Shown here: piece by piece, positions 19,058-27,941 of the stretch
Layout of the letters: the number at the start of each line of letters is the position of its first letter
How positions within the stretch are numbered: the first letter of the stretch is position 1
Source of the DNA: Massilia aurea
Lineage (GTDB): Bacteria > Pseudomonadota > Gammaproteobacteria > Burkholderiales > Burkholderiaceae_D
DNA: 64,000 nt
Reading direction: 5' to 3'
NCBI RefSeq assembly: GCF_024753205.1
Contig: NZ_JANUGZ010000001.1
Location: 1,240,001-1,304,000 of the forward strand
Program-made: the position numbers and the translations under genes
Notes under the pieces: model-generated
The model's database searches: none
The model's input: only the letters and a program-made list of their open reading frames with translations
Told to the model about the DNA's origin: nothing

Positions 19058-20155
19058 TCAGGCGATCTTGTCGGCCGCGCCGCGCCGCTCGGAGAGCATG
19101 TATTCGCGCGACTGCATCTCGATGATACGCGATACGGTCCGGTGGAATTCATTGGCCAGCTGGCCCTGCGTGTAGAGTTCTTCGGGCTCGACCGCCGCGG
19201 ACATGATCAGCTTGACCTTATGGTCGTAGAACACGTCGATCAGCCAAGTGAAGCGGCGCGCTTCGGACGACTGGCCCGCCGACATTGCCGGGATACCGGA
19301 CAGCACCACCGTGTGGAACTGGCTGGCCAGTTCCAGGTAATCGTTCTGCGAGCGCGGGCCGCCGCACAGCGTGGCGAAGTCGAACCAGATGACGCCGCCG
19401 GCACGGCGCAGTGCGCGGATTTCACGGTTCTCGATGTGCACGATCGGCGCTTCGTCGGCGATGTCGGCCACCTTGGCATAGGCGTCGCGCAGGGCGCGGT
19501 CGGACGCGGCATTGAGTGGCGTGTAATACGCCTCGACCTGCTCGAGCGCGCGCTTGCGGTAATCGTTGCCGGCATCGACGTTCAGCACGTCCAGCTTGTC
19601 CTGCAGCAGCGCGATGGTCGGCAGCATGCGGTCGCGGTGCAGGCCGTCCGGGTACAGCGTCGACGGCTCGTAGTTCGACGTCATCACGAAGCTCACGCCA
19701 TTGTCGAACAGCGCCTTGAGCAGGTTGTACAGGATCATCGCATCGGCGATGTCCGAAACGTGGAATTCATCGAAGCAGATCAGCCGGTATTTCTTGGCGA
19801 TGCGCTTGGCCACTTCGTCGAGCGGATCGGCCACGCCTTTCAGTTCATCCAGTTGCCCGTGGACAGCGCGCATGAATTCGTGAAAGTGCAGGCGCGTCTT
19901 GCGCACCACCGGCACGACCGAATAGAACGAGTCCATCAGGAACGATTTGCCGCGCCCCACCCCGCCCCACATGTAGACGCCCTTGGGCACCGTGGGACGG
20001 TTGATCAGGCGCTTGAAAGCGGACGACCGCTGGGCCTTGTAGGCGACCCAGTCGTCGTACGCCTGCTGCAGGCGGTCCACCGCCATTTGCTGCGCGGGGT
20101 CGGACGTGAAACCACGCGCGTTAAGCTCGTGTACATAATATTCTTGAACGTTCAT
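19058..20155 (-). CDS. zapE: Cell division protein ZapE (AFG1-like ATPase)
   Basis: A 365-residue AAA-type ATPase. In E. coli ZapE binds FtsZ and modulates the Z-ring under stress; the eukaryotic relative is AFG1/LACE1. The Walker A GGVGRGKSFLMDSFY, the Walker B/sensor segment LICFDEFHVSDIADA and the C-terminal YDHKVKLIMSAA region are clear. I chose the ATG at 20155 (MNVQEYYVHELNARG); a start at 20212 would run through a repeat hairpin. It lies downstream of lpdA on the same strand. Confidence 0.93.
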   Translation of the reverse strand: MNVQEYYVHELNARGFTSDPAQQMAVDRLQQAYDDWVAYKAQRSSAFKRLINRPTVPKGVYMWGGVGRGKSFLMDSFYSVVPVVRKTRLHFHEFMRAVHGQLDELKGVADPLDEVAKRIAKKYRLICFDEFHVSDIADAMILYNLLKALFDNGVSFVMTSNYEPSTLYPDGLHRDRMLPTIALLQDKLDVLNVDAGNDYRKRALEQVEAYYTPLNAASDRALRDAYAKVADIADEAPIVHIENREIRALRRAGGVIWFDFATLCGGPRSQNDYLELASQFHTVVLSGIPAMSAGQSSEARRFTWLIDVFYDHKVKLIMSAAVEPEELYTQGQLANEFHRTVSRIIEMQSREYMLSERRGAADKIA

Positions 20156-20171
20156 GGGATACCGATAAAAA

Positions 20172-20204
20172 CATGGGGTGGACGGCGACGCCGTCCACCC
20201 CATG
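20172..20204. repeat. Perfect 15-base-pair hairpin of the GTGGACGGC family
   Basis: CATGGGGTGGACGGC-GAC-GCCGTCCACCCCATG forms a perfect 15-bp stem with a 3-base loop. It lies 42 bases after the lpdA stop and just before the zapE start. The core is shared with the hairpins at 3681-3754 and 52555-52709. Confidence 0.9.
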
Positions 20205-20246
20205 GAATTCACGCGCCGGCAAGCATGCCGGCGAAGTTTCTGCTGC

Positions 20247-21677
20247 TTAGAAGTTCAGCGAACGCTTGTCCACCGCCAGAGCGGCTTCTTTGGTGGCTTC
20301 CGACAGCGACGGGTGCGCGTGGCAGATGCGGGCGATGTCTTCGGCCGAGGCCTTGAATTCCATCGCGACGACGGCTTCCGAAATCAGCTCGGACGCCATT
20401 GGGCCCACGATGTGCACGCCCAGGATTTCGTCAGTCGTGGCATCGGCCAGGAACTTGACCATGCCCGACGTGTCGCCCAGTGCGCGCGCACGGCCGTTGG
20501 CCATGAACGGGAACGTACCGGCCTTGTAGGCGATGCCTTCGGCCTTGAGCTGCTGCTCGGTCTTGCCGACCCACGAGATCTCTGGCGACGTGTAGATGAC
20601 CCAAGGAATCGTGTTGAAGTTGACGTGACCATGCTGGCCGGCGATACGCTCGGCCACGGCAACGCCTTCTTCTTCGGCCTTGTGCGCCAGCATCGGGCCG
20701 CGCACGACGTCGCCCACTGCCCACACGCCCGGCAGATTGGTGCGGCACTCATCGTCGACCACGACAAAGCCGCGCTCGTCGAGCTGCACGCCCACGGCTT
20801 CGGCGTTCAGGCCGATCGTGTTCGGCACGCGGCCGATCGAGATGATCAGGCGGTCGAACGTGGTGCTCTGTTCGGCGCCGGTGCTGTCGGCATACGCCAC
20901 GGTGACGTTGTTCTCGCCCTTGGTGATCGCGCCGATCTTGCAACCGAGGTTGATTTTGAGGCCCTGCTTGACGAACAGCTTGTGCGCTTCTTTGGCGATC
21001 TGCTCATCGACGGCGCCGAGGAAGGTCGGCAGACCTTCGAGCACGGTCACGTCAGCGCCGACACGGCGCCAGACGCTGCCCATTTCGAGGCCAATGACGC
21101 CGGCGCCGATCACGCCCAGCTTGCTTGGGACTGCATCGATCGCCAGTGCACCCACGTTCGACAGGATCAGTTTCTCGTCGAATTCGGCGCCTGGCAGCTG
21201 GCGTGCGTTCGAACCGGTCGCGATGACCACGTTCTTGGCGGTCAGCGTGTCGGTGGTCGGGCCGCTGACGTTAATGGTGTAACCGCCTTCAGCAGTGCCG
21301 GCGAACGCGCCGCGGCCGTGGAAGAAGCTGACCTTGTTCTTCTTGAACAGGAACAGGATGCCGTCGTTGTTCTGCTTGACGATCGTGTCCTTGCGACCCA
21401 GCATCTTGCCCAGGTCGAGTTCGAGGCCCGAAACGTTAATGCCGTGGTCGGCAAACGCGTGACCGGCGTGCTCGAAGTGCTCCGACGACTGCAGCAGTGC
21501 CTTCGACGGGATGCAGCCGACGTTGGTGCAGGTGCCGCCCGGGGCAGGCTTGCCGGCGGCGTTGCTCCATTCGTCGATACAGGCAACCTTGAAGCCCAGC
21601 TGGGCTGCGCGGATGGCAGCAATGTAACCGCCAGGACCGCCGCCGATGACGACGACGTCAAATTGTTTATCGCTCAT
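20247..21677 (-). CDS. lpdA: Dihydrolipoyl dehydrogenase (E3)
   Basis: The 476-residue FAD- and NAD-dependent E3 subunit that reoxidises the lipoyl groups of the 2-oxoglutarate dehydrogenase complex. The FAD-binding [17 protein letters not shown], the redox disulfide [13 protein letters not shown], the NAD-binding [13 protein letters not shown] and the C-terminal His-Glu pair in [15 protein letters not shown] are present. It is in an operon with odhA and odhB, separated from odhB by a PspC-type gene. Confidence 0.96.
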   Translation of the reverse strand: MSDKQFDVVVIGGGPGGYIAAIRAAQLGFKVACIDEWSNAAGKPAPGGTCTNVGCIPSKALLQSSEHFEHAGHAFADHGINVSGLELDLGKMLGRKDTIVKQNNDGILFLFKKNKVSFFHGRGAFAGTAEGGYTINVSGPTTDTLTAKNVVIATGSNARQLPGAEFDEKLILSNVGALAIDAVPSKLGVIGAGVIGLEMGSVWRRVGADVTVLEGLPTFLGAVDEQIAKEAHKLFVKQGLKINLGCKIGAITKGENNVTVAYADSTGAEQSTTFDRLIISIGRVPNTIGLNAEAVGVQLDERGFVVVDDECRTNLPGVWAVGDVVRGPMLAHKAEEEGVAVAERIAGQHGHVNFNTIPWVIYTSPEISWVGKTEQQLKAEGIAYKAGTFPFMANGRARALGDTSGMVKFLADATTDEILGVHIVGPMASELISEAVVAMEFKASAEDIARICHAHPSLSEATKEAALAVDKRSLNF

Positions 21678-21692
21678 TACATGATTCCTTTT

Positions 21693-22046
21693 TTATTCTT
21701 CCGGAACAAATACCCACAGCAGCAGGTAGATCAGGATGCCGAAGCCGAACGTCAGGACGAACAGCACGAAGATCAGGCGCCAGACCCACGACTCGAGGCC
21801 ATAGGTGCGCGCCAGGCCGCCACACACGCCACCGAGCCAGCGATCGAGCCGCGTGCGGCGCAGGCCGCTGAGCAGGTCGTCGCGGTGCGTGTCGAACGAT
21901 GAGCCGCTCTTGAACACGCTCTCCTTCGTCAAGCTGACCGTGGACGCGCCGGACAGAATGCGCGCCTTGGCCTGCTCGAATTCGGCGTCGGTCAGCGCGC
22001 CGGCCTGGTGCAGCTCGTGCAGCCGCTTGATTTCGTCTGACAGCAT
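21693..22046 (-). CDS. PspC domain protein with N-terminal SHOCT motif
   Basis: A 117-residue protein. The first about 35 residues are a SHOCT-type helical motif (IKRLHELHQAGALTDAEFEQ-K). The second half is a PspC domain (RWLGGVCGGLARTYGLESWVWR) followed by one strongly hydrophobic transmembrane stretch (LIFVLFVLTFGFGILIYLLL). PspC proteins sense or transmit envelope stress; here no other psp gene is near. I chose the ATG at 22046, which has a GGAG ribosome-binding site six bases upstream; the in-frame TTG at 22061 does not. Its place between odhB and lpdA is unusual. Confidence 0.85.
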   Translation of the reverse strand: MLSDEIKRLHELHQAGALTDAEFEQAKARILSGASTVSLTKESVFKSGSSFDTHRDDLLSGLRRTRLDRWLGGVCGGLARTYGLESWVWRLIFVLFVLTFGFGILIYLLLWVFVPEE

Positions 22047-22065
22047 GTCGTTCTCCGGCAAACTA

Positions 22066-22091
22066 TGGCCGGCGCCACGGGGCGCCGGCCA
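22066..22091. other. Perfect 11-bp hairpin between odhB and the PspC gene
   Basis: TGGCCGGCGCC-ACGG-GGCGCCGGCCA forms an 11-bp GC-rich stem with a 4-base loop, 9 bases after the odhB stop and ending about 20 bases before the PspC gene start. No T run follows, so it is more likely an mRNA stability or processing element than an intrinsic terminator. Confidence 0.7.
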
Positions 22092-22100
22092 GGTTGAGAC

Positions 22101-23378
22101 TTACAGGTCCAGCAGCAGGCGGGCCGGATCTTCCAGCGCATCCTTCATCGCGACCAGGCCCAGGACGGCTTCGCGGCCGTCGATGATGCGGTGGTCATAC
22201 GACATGGCCAGGTAGTTCATCGGACGGATCACGATCTGACCGTTTTCGACAACCGCACGGTCCTTGGTCGCGTGCACGCCCAGGATGGCCGACTGTGGCG
22301 GGTTGATGATCGGGGTCGACATCATCGAGCCGAACACGCCGCCGTTCGAGATCGAGAACGTACCGCCGTTCAGATCGTCCAGGGTCAGCTTGCCTTCTTT
22401 GGCTTTCTGGCCGAATTCACCGATTTTCTTTTCGATGTCGGCGATCGACATCTGGTCGGCGTTGCGCAGGATCGGCACCACCAGGCCACGTGGCGAACCG
22501 ACAGCGATACCGATGTCGAAGTAGCCGTGGTAGACGATGTCATTGCCGTCGACCGACGCGTTCAGTACCGGATACTTCTTCAGTGCGGCAACGGCAGCCT
22601 TGACGAAGAACGACATGAAGCCCAGCTTGACGCCGTGTTCTTTCTCGAACTTGTCCTTGTACTTGTTACGCAGGTCCATGACTGGCGCCATGTTCACTTC
22701 GTTGAACGTGGTCAGGATGGCGTTCGTCGACTGCGATTGCAGCAGGCGCTCGGCGATACGGGCGCGCAGGCGGCTCATCGGCACGCGCTCTTCCGGACGG
22801 TCGCCCTGGCTGGCAGGCGCGGCGGCAGCGACTTGCTGCAGTGGCGCTTTGGCAGGTGCAGGTGCTGCAGCTGGTGCAGGCGCAGCGGCTGGCTTGTTGG
22901 CAACGGCGGCCAGGGCGTCGCCCTTGGTCACGCGACCGTCACGGCCCGAACCATCGACGCCGGCGGCGTTCATGTTGTTGTCAGCCAGGATCTTGGCAGC
23001 GGCAGGCATTGCCACGCCGGCTTTCGACTGGTTCGAGGCCGCTTCCGGGGCTGCTTGCGATGGCGCGGCAGCGATCGGTGCGTTTGGCGCGGCCGATGGA
23101 ATGGCTTTCACTGGCAGCGGGCTGGTCTGCGCCGATGCTTCGGTGTCGATGACGGCAATGACTTCACCGGCGACGACGGTTGCGCCGTCGGCCTTGAGCA
23201 GTTGCACGATCACGCCGGCGCTTGGCGCTGGCAGTTCCAGGACCACCTTGTCGGTCTCGATGTCGATCATGTTCTCGTCGCGCTCGACGGACTCGCCGAC
23301 TTTCTTGTGCCAGGACAGCAGGGTCGCTTCAGCAACCGATTCCGACAATACAGGGACCTTGACTTCGATTTGTGCCAT
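22101..23378 (-). CDS. odhB: 2-oxoglutarate dehydrogenase E2, dihydrolipoyllysine succinyltransferase
   Basis: The 425-residue E2 core of the 2-oxoglutarate dehydrogenase complex. It has a single N-terminal lipoyl domain (lipoylated lysine in [14 protein letters not shown]) and an alanine/proline-rich linker. A peripheral-subunit-binding domain follows ([20 protein letters not shown]). The C-terminal acyltransferase carries the active-site motif [13 protein letters not shown]. It lies 75 bases downstream of odhA on the same strand. Confidence 0.96.
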   Translation of the reverse strand: MAQIEVKVPVLSESVAEATLLSWHKKVGESVERDENMIDIETDKVVLELPAPSAGVIVQLLKADGATVVAGEVIAVIDTEASAQTSPLPVKAIPSAAPNAPIAAAPSQAAPEAASNQSKAGVAMPAAAKILADNNMNAAGVDGSGRDGRVTKGDALAAVANKPAAAPAPAAAPAPAKAPLQQVAAAAPASQGDRPEERVPMSRLRARIAERLLQSQSTNAILTTFNEVNMAPVMDLRNKYKDKFEKEHGVKLGFMSFFVKAAVAALKKYPVLNASVDGNDIVYHGYFDIGIAVGSPRGLVVPILRNADQMSIADIEKKIGEFGQKAKEGKLTLDDLNGGTFSISNGGVFGSMMSTPIINPPQSAILGVHATKDRAVVENGQIVIRPMNYLAMSYDHRIIDGREAVLGLVAMKDALEDPARLLLDL

Positions 23379-23409
23379 TTAAAACTCCAGTAATTATTCT
23401 TTGCAAGAA

Positions 23410-23432
23410 ACCCCGACGCGCTGCGCCGGGGT
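23410..23432. other. Hairpin in the odhA-odhB spacer
   Basis: Arms ACCCCG (23410-23415) and CGGGGT (23427-23432) surround a GC-rich centre. On the minus strand a short pyrimidine run, TTTCTT, follows. This could act as a weak intra-operon terminator or processing site; the effect cannot be told from sequence. Confidence 0.45.
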
Positions 23433-23453
23433 CGTGGTCTTACTTATTGTTGA

Positions 23454-26309
23454 TCACTTCGTCAGGATGAAGCCCTTGAGCTTCGAGAACGCCGTCTCCA
23501 GCAGTTCTTTCTGCTGCGCGATGTGCTTGTCGGCATAACCGACCGCAGGCGAAGCCGAGGCGGGACGGCCGGCGTACGCCAGGCGCTGGCCATCTTCCAT
23601 GCCTTCGAAGATGTTGTGCTGGATCTGGAACCAAGGACCCTGGTTTTGCGGCTCGTCCTGCACCCACACCACTTCGCCAGCGTTCGGGAACTTTTTCAGT
23701 TCGGCGCCAAACGATTTGTGCGGGAACGGGTACATCTGTTCCATGCGGATGATCGCGGTGTCGGTGACAGCGCGCGCCTTGCGTGCATTGACCAGGTCGA
23801 AGTAGACCTTGCCCGAGCAGACCAGCACGCGCTTGACCTTCGATGCGTCGATCTTCTCGTCGCATTCGCCGATCACGGTCTGGAAACCACCCTTGGCCAG
23901 GTCGGTCAGCGGCGAACCGGCATCCTTGTTACGCAGCAGCGACTTCGGCGTGAAGATGACCAGAGGCTTGCGGAACTGGCGCACCATCTGGCGACGCAGC
24001 AGGTGGAAGATCTGGGCGGCGGTCGTTGGCTGGACCACTTGCATATTGTTGTCTGCGCACAGTTGCAGGAAACGCTCGATACGTGCCGACGAGTGCTCCG
24101 GACCCTGGCCTTCGTAGCCGTGTGGCAGCATCATGACCAGGCCCGACGCGCGGCCCCACTTCACTTCGCCCGAGGCGATGAACTGGTCGATGACGACTTG
24201 CGCGCCGTTGACGAAGTCGCCGAACTGGGCTTCCCAGATCGTCAGCGTGTTCGGTTCGGCGGTCGAGAAACCATACTCGAACGCGAGCACGGCTTCTTCG
24301 GACAGCACCGAGTCGATCACGGTGAAGTTGGCCTGGTTCTCGGACACATTGGCCAGTGGCAGGTAGATGCCCTGGTCCCAACGCTCACGGTTCTGGTCGT
24401 GCAGCACGGCGTGGCGGTGCACGAACGTGCCGCGACCGGCATCCTGGCCCGACAGGCGGATGGCGTAACCCGACGACAACAGCGACGCGTAGGCCAGGTG
24501 TTCGCCCATGCCCCAGTCGAGGTTGACTTCGCCGCGGCCCATATTGGCGCGGTCAGCCAGCACCTTGTCGACCAGCGAGTGCGGCTTGAAGTTTTCTGGC
24601 GTCGTGGTGATGCGTTGCGCCAGGCGCTTCAGTTCGGTGAGCGGCACGGCGGTATCGGCCGCGTCGGTCCACTTCTTGTTCAGGAACGGCGCCCAGTCGA
24701 CGGCGTACTTGTTCTTGAAGTTGGTCAGCACCGGATCGACCGTGTGCTTGCCGGCGTCCATCGCATCGCGGAACGCAGCAACGAGCTTGTCGCCGCCGTC
24801 GGCTTCGATGGTGCCCTGCGCTGCCAGCTTTTCGGCGTACAGCTTGCGGGTGCCTGGGTGCTTGGCGATCTTCTTGTACATCAGCGGCTGGGTCAGCGCT
24901 GGCGTATCCTGCTCGTTGTGGCCCAGCTTGCGGTAGCAGATGATGTCGACCACGACGTCCTTGCCGAATTCGGCGCGGTAGTCGAGCGCGATCTGGCTGG
25001 CCAGCACGACGGCTTCAGGATCGTCGGCGTTCACGTGCAGCACCGGTGCTTCGATCATCTTGACGACGTCCGAGCAGTACAGCGTCGAGCGCGCATCGCG
25101 CGGATCCGACGTCGTGAAACCGATCTGGTTGTTGATGACGATGTGGACCGTACCGCCCGTACCGTAGCCGCGGGTCTGCGCCAGGTTGAGGGTTTCCATG
25201 ACCACGCCCTGGCCGGCGAATGCAGCATCGCCGTGCACCAGGATCGGCAGCACTTCCTTGCCCTTGCGGTCGCCACGGCGTTCCATACGCGCCTTGACCG
25301 AACCTTCGACGACCGGGTTGACGATCTCGAGGTGGGACGGATTGAACGCCAGCGACAGGTGGACCGGGCCGCCCGGCGTGGTGATGTCGCTCGAGAAGCC
25401 CTGGTGGTACTTGACGTCACCGGCTGGCAGGTCGTCGGCGTGCTTGCCTTCGAATTCTTCGAACAGGTCGGCCGGGCTCTTGCCCAGGGTGTTGACCAGG
25501 ACGTTCAGGCGGCCGCGGTGGGCCATGCCGATAACGATTTCCTGGACGCCCTTTTCACCGGCGCGCTGGATGACTTCGTCCATCGACGCGATGAACGATT
25601 CGCCACCTTCGAGCGAGAAGCGCTTGGCGCCGACGTACTTGGTGTGCAGGTAGCGCTCGAGGCCTTCGGCCGCGGTCAGGCGCTCGAGGATGTGTTTTTT
25701 CTTTTCAGCCGAGAAGGTCGGGGTCGAACGGATCGATTCCAGACGCTCTTGCAGCCAGCGCTTTTCGGTCGGGTCGCTGATGTACATGAACTCGGCACCG
25801 ATCGAGCGGGTGTACGTGTCACGCAGCATGTTCAGGATATCGCGCAGTGGCGCGGTTTCTTGACCGAAATACGTATTGGTGATGTTGAAGACCGTGTCCA
25901 TGTCGGACTCGGTGAAGCCGTAGAACGCAGGATCGAGTTCGGGCAGCAGTGGACGTTCCTGGCGCTGCAGGGGATCCAGGTTGGCCCAGCGAGAACCGAG
26001 GTAACGGTAGGCGGCGGTGATCTGGGTCACGGCGACGCGTTTGCGGCCCAGTTCGGAGTCAGCCGAGGCGACCACGGTGCGGATCGGGCCCTGCTTGGCG
26101 CGTTCGGCGAACGACGCAATGACCGATGAATGGACGACGTCAGGACGGTTCGAGCCATCGACGGCCGGCACGTGCTGCATCTGGTCGAAGTAGGCGCGCC
26201 AGTTTTCTGGGACCGACGTCGGATTGTCCAGATAGGCCTCGTACAACTCTTCCACGTACGGGGCATTGCCGCCGAACAGGTATGAGTTGGCGTTTTGTTG
26301 TTGCATCAT
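23454..26309 (-). CDS. odhA: 2-oxoglutarate dehydrogenase E1 component
   Basis: The 951-residue thiamine-diphosphate-dependent E1 (SucA) that decarboxylates 2-oxoglutarate. It begins with the short E2-binding N-terminus (NANSYLFGGNAPYVEELYEAYL). It contains IGMAHRGRLNVL, the thiamine-binding segment GDAAFAGQGVVMETLNLAQ through NNQIGFTTSDPRD, and the C-terminal transketolase domain (MLPHGYEGQGPEHSSARIERFLQ). The length is normal. It is the first gene of odhA-odhB-pspC-lpdA. An AGGTGAG ribosome-binding site precedes the ATG at 26309. Confidence 0.97.
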   Translation of the reverse strand: MMQQQNANSYLFGGNAPYVEELYEAYLDNPTSVPENWRAYFDQMQHVPAVDGSNRPDVVHSSVIASFAERAKQGPIRTVVASADSELGRKRVAVTQITAAYRYLGSRWANLDPLQRQERPLLPELDPAFYGFTESDMDTVFNITNTYFGQETAPLRDILNMLRDTYTRSIGAEFMYISDPTEKRWLQERLESIRSTPTFSAEKKKHILERLTAAEGLERYLHTKYVGAKRFSLEGGESFIASMDEVIQRAGEKGVQEIVIGMAHRGRLNVLVNTLGKSPADLFEEFEGKHADDLPAGDVKYHQGFSSDITTPGGPVHLSLAFNPSHLEIVNPVVEGSVKARMERRGDRKGKEVLPILVHGDAAFAGQGVVMETLNLAQTRGYGTGGTVHIVINNQIGFTTSDPRDARSTLYCSDVVKMIEAPVLHVNADDPEAVVLASQIALDYRAEFGKDVVVDIICYRKLGHNEQDTPALTQPLMYKKIAKHPGTRKLYAEKLAAQGTIEADGGDKLVAAFRDAMDAGKHTVDPVLTNFKNKYAVDWAPFLNKKWTDAADTAVPLTELKRLAQRITTTPENFKPHSLVDKVLADRANMGRGEVNLDWGMGEHLAYASLLSSGYAIRLSGQDAGRGTFVHRHAVLHDQNRERWDQGIYLPLANVSENQANFTVIDSVLSEEAVLAFEYGFSTAEPNTLTIWEAQFGDFVNGAQVVIDQFIASGEVKWGRASGLVMMLPHGYEGQGPEHSSARIERFLQLCADNNMQVVQPTTAAQIFHLLRRQMVRQFRKPLVIFTPKSLLRNKDAGSPLTDLAKGGFQTVIGECDEKIDASKVKRVLVCSGKVYFDLVNARKARAVTDTAIIRMEQMYPFPHKSFGAELKKFPNAGEVVWVQDEPQNQGPWFQIQHNIFEGMEDGQRLAYAGRPASASPAVGYADKHIAQQKELLETAFSKLKGFILTK

Positions 26310-26591
26310 TCTTGCTCACCTTTCTTTTCGCGCTTCGCGAGGGTTGGGCGGGTTATTTAACCTTCCGCGACACGGCCTGACCGTTTAGCGGATTGCACTT
26401 CAAGACATCAAGTTGTGGGGGAAGGACTGTTTCAGTACCGATACATGTGCAAAATCCTGCCTGCTTGCGCTCATGATTGTAACGCATGATCCCATGCAGG
26501 GCAGATTACATTCCTAGAATAATTTATTACCAAATGTGTTTTTGAACACTCACACCACACCGGCAAATGTGCGGTTGTCGTCAATACCACG
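26310..26591. other. Divergent intergenic region, odhA leader
   Basis: A 280-base AT-richer region between odhA (minus) and the iron operon (plus). I see no gene. It must contain the odhA promoter. The best minus-strand -10 candidate I can see is TACAAT near 26474-26479, but its -35 partner is poor, so I do not place a promoter with confidence. Confidence 0.5.
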
Positions 26592-26620
26592 TTGACCTTG
26601 TAAATGATAATCGTTATCAT
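26592..26620 (+). promoter_or_regulatory. Sigma-70 promoter of the iron operon
   Basis: -35 TTGACC (26592-26597), a 17-base spacer and -10 TATCAT (26615-26620) make a near-consensus promoter. The expected start of transcription, 6-8 bases after the -10, falls at about 26626-26628, on or just before the ATG of the first gene. The spacer and -10 are covered by the Fur box. Confidence 0.8.
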
Positions 26621-26623
26621 TTA
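26601..26623. promoter_or_regulatory. Fur box
   Basis: TAAATGATAA-TCG-TTATCATTTA is a 23-base palindrome with perfect 10-base arms. It closely matches the Fur consensus GATAATGATAATCATTATC. It overlaps the -10 box and the spacer, the standard position for iron-dependent repression. Confidence 0.9.
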
Positions 26624-26627
26624 TCGC

Positions 26628-27359
26628 ATGTCTACCTCTGCCCCGTCCCCTGATGTTGTCCCGCCAGTGTTACCGGCATCGGCCAAAGCAACCAGCACGC
26701 CCACCCCCGCCCCCGCTACTGGCGGCATGCCCCAGCGCCTCCCGGGCGCGGGCCGCGCCATGTTTCTCAAACAGTTGCACCAATGGCACTGGATCAGCTC
26801 GGCCATCTGCCTGATGGCGATGCTGCTGTTCAGTTTTACCGGGCTGACGCTGAACAACGCGGCGCTGATCAAGGCCACGCCCGAGGTCACCCGCCTGAAA
26901 GCCACGTTGCCGGCGCCACTGGTTCCCGAATTCAGGCAGTGGGCCGAAGAACATGCCGACGCCAAGGTGCCGCTGCCCAGCAGCATCGCCGACTGGACCA
27001 ACAGCGTGTTCCCTGTCGATGTACGCGGCCAGCGCGCCGAATGGACCGAAGAAGACGCCTACATCGCCCTGCCCCGCCCCGGCGGCGACGCCTGGCTGCG
27101 CATCGCGGTCGACGGCAGCGCCGAATTCGAGCGCACCGACCGCGGCTGGATCTCGTGGCTCAACGACATGCACAAGGGCCGCAACACGGGCGCCGTCTGG
27201 AGCTGGTTCATCGATATTTTTTCGGTCGCCTGCATCGTGTTCTGCATCACGGGCTTTTTGATCATGAAATACCACGCGGCCAACCGGCCATCGACCTGGC
27301 CGGTGATCGGCTTCGGCATCGTGCTGCCCGCCGTGCTGGCGTTGTTGTTTGTCCACTGA
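26628..27359 (+). CDS. PepSY-associated transmembrane protein, iron-regulated
   Basis: A 243-residue inner-membrane protein with a disordered proline-rich N-terminus and three hydrophobic segments (about 56-76, 194-214 and 224-241) around a periplasmic PepSY-like domain. Conserved histidines in LHQWHWISS (His51, His54) and NDMHKGRNTG (His182) fit the haem- or metal-binding pattern of PepSY_TM proteins linked to ferric-siderophore reduction. The ATG at 26628 coincides with the predicted transcription start, so the message may be leaderless. Initiation further in, at residue 34 or 45, cannot be excluded. It is the first gene of a five-gene operon. Confidence 0.85.
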   Translation: MSTSAPSPDVVPPVLPASAKATSTPTPAPATGGMPQRLPGAGRAMFLKQLHQWHWISSAICLMAMLLFSFTGLTLNNAALIKATPEVTRLKATLPAPLVPEFRQWAEEHADAKVPLPSSIADWTNSVFPVDVRGQRAEWTEEDAYIALPRPGGDAWLRIAVDGSAEFERTDRGWISWLNDMHKGRNTGAVWSWFIDIFSVACIVFCITGFLIMKYHAANRPSTWPVIGFGIVLPAVLALLFVH

Positions 27360-27410
27360 AGTTTGCTAACTGAGCGTTCCACCGATTTTCAACCTGAGAG
27401 AAGACCAAGA

Positions 27411-27920
27411 ATGAAACTGTCCCACTCGCTCGTCCTGACCCTGCCGCTCGTTTCCGGCTGGGCCGTGGCCGCCGACCTGTCCGTCAAGTTCGACCTGCCG
27501 CAACTGAACGTGGCCGAATACCACAAGCCGTATGTGGCGATCTGGCTCGAACGCGCCGACCAGAGCGTCGCGGCCAATCTCGCCGTGCTGTACGACCTGA
27601 AAAAGGACGCCGCCGGCGACAAATGGGTCAAGGACCTGCGCACATGGTGGCGCAAGGCCGGGCGTGACGCCAAGTTTCCGCTCGATGGCGTCAGCGGCGC
27701 CACGCGTCCTGCCGGCAGCCAGACGATGAAATTCGACGACGCCAAGCACGGCCTCGACAAACTGCCGGCCGGCGACTACAAGCTGGTCGTGGAAGCATCG
27801 CGCGAAGCGGGCGGGCGTGAACTGGTCAAGGTGCCGTTCACGTGGACCGGCAAGGGCAAGGTCGCAGCGAATGCGGCCGGCAAGGAAGAACTGGGCGCCG
27901 TCGCCCTCGAACTCCAATAA
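27411..27920 (+). CDS. DUF2271 periplasmic protein with ApbE flavinylation motif
   Basis: A 169-residue exported protein. A Sec signal peptide (MKLSHSLVLTLPLVSGWAVAA) precedes a DUF2271 domain. Residues 92-98 read DGVSGAT, matching the D-G-x-S/T-G-A-T site at which ApbE links FMN to threonine (predicted acceptor Thr98). The protein is therefore probably a periplasmic flavoprotein electron carrier. In the same operon are ApbE (the attaching enzyme), a PepSY membrane protein and a flavodoxin-type reductase. The flavin linkage is inferred from the motif and context. I chose the ATG at 27411 because it opens directly onto the signal peptide. Confidence 0.88.
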   Translation: MKLSHSLVLTLPLVSGWAVAADLSVKFDLPQLNVAEYHKPYVAIWLERADQSVAANLAVLYDLKKDAAGDKWVKDLRTWWRKAGRDAKFPLDGVSGATRPAGSQTMKFDDAKHGLDKLPAGDYKLVVEASREAGGRELVKVPFTWTGKGKVAANAAGKEELGAVALELQ

Positions 27921-27941
27921 CAACAACCCAGAGAGAATCCC

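Noticed and set aside
23523-26129. 868-codon open frame antisense to odhA
   Set aside because: A shadow of the high-GC odhA gene; the translation is arginine-, alanine- and histidine-rich without domains, and odhA is unmistakable.
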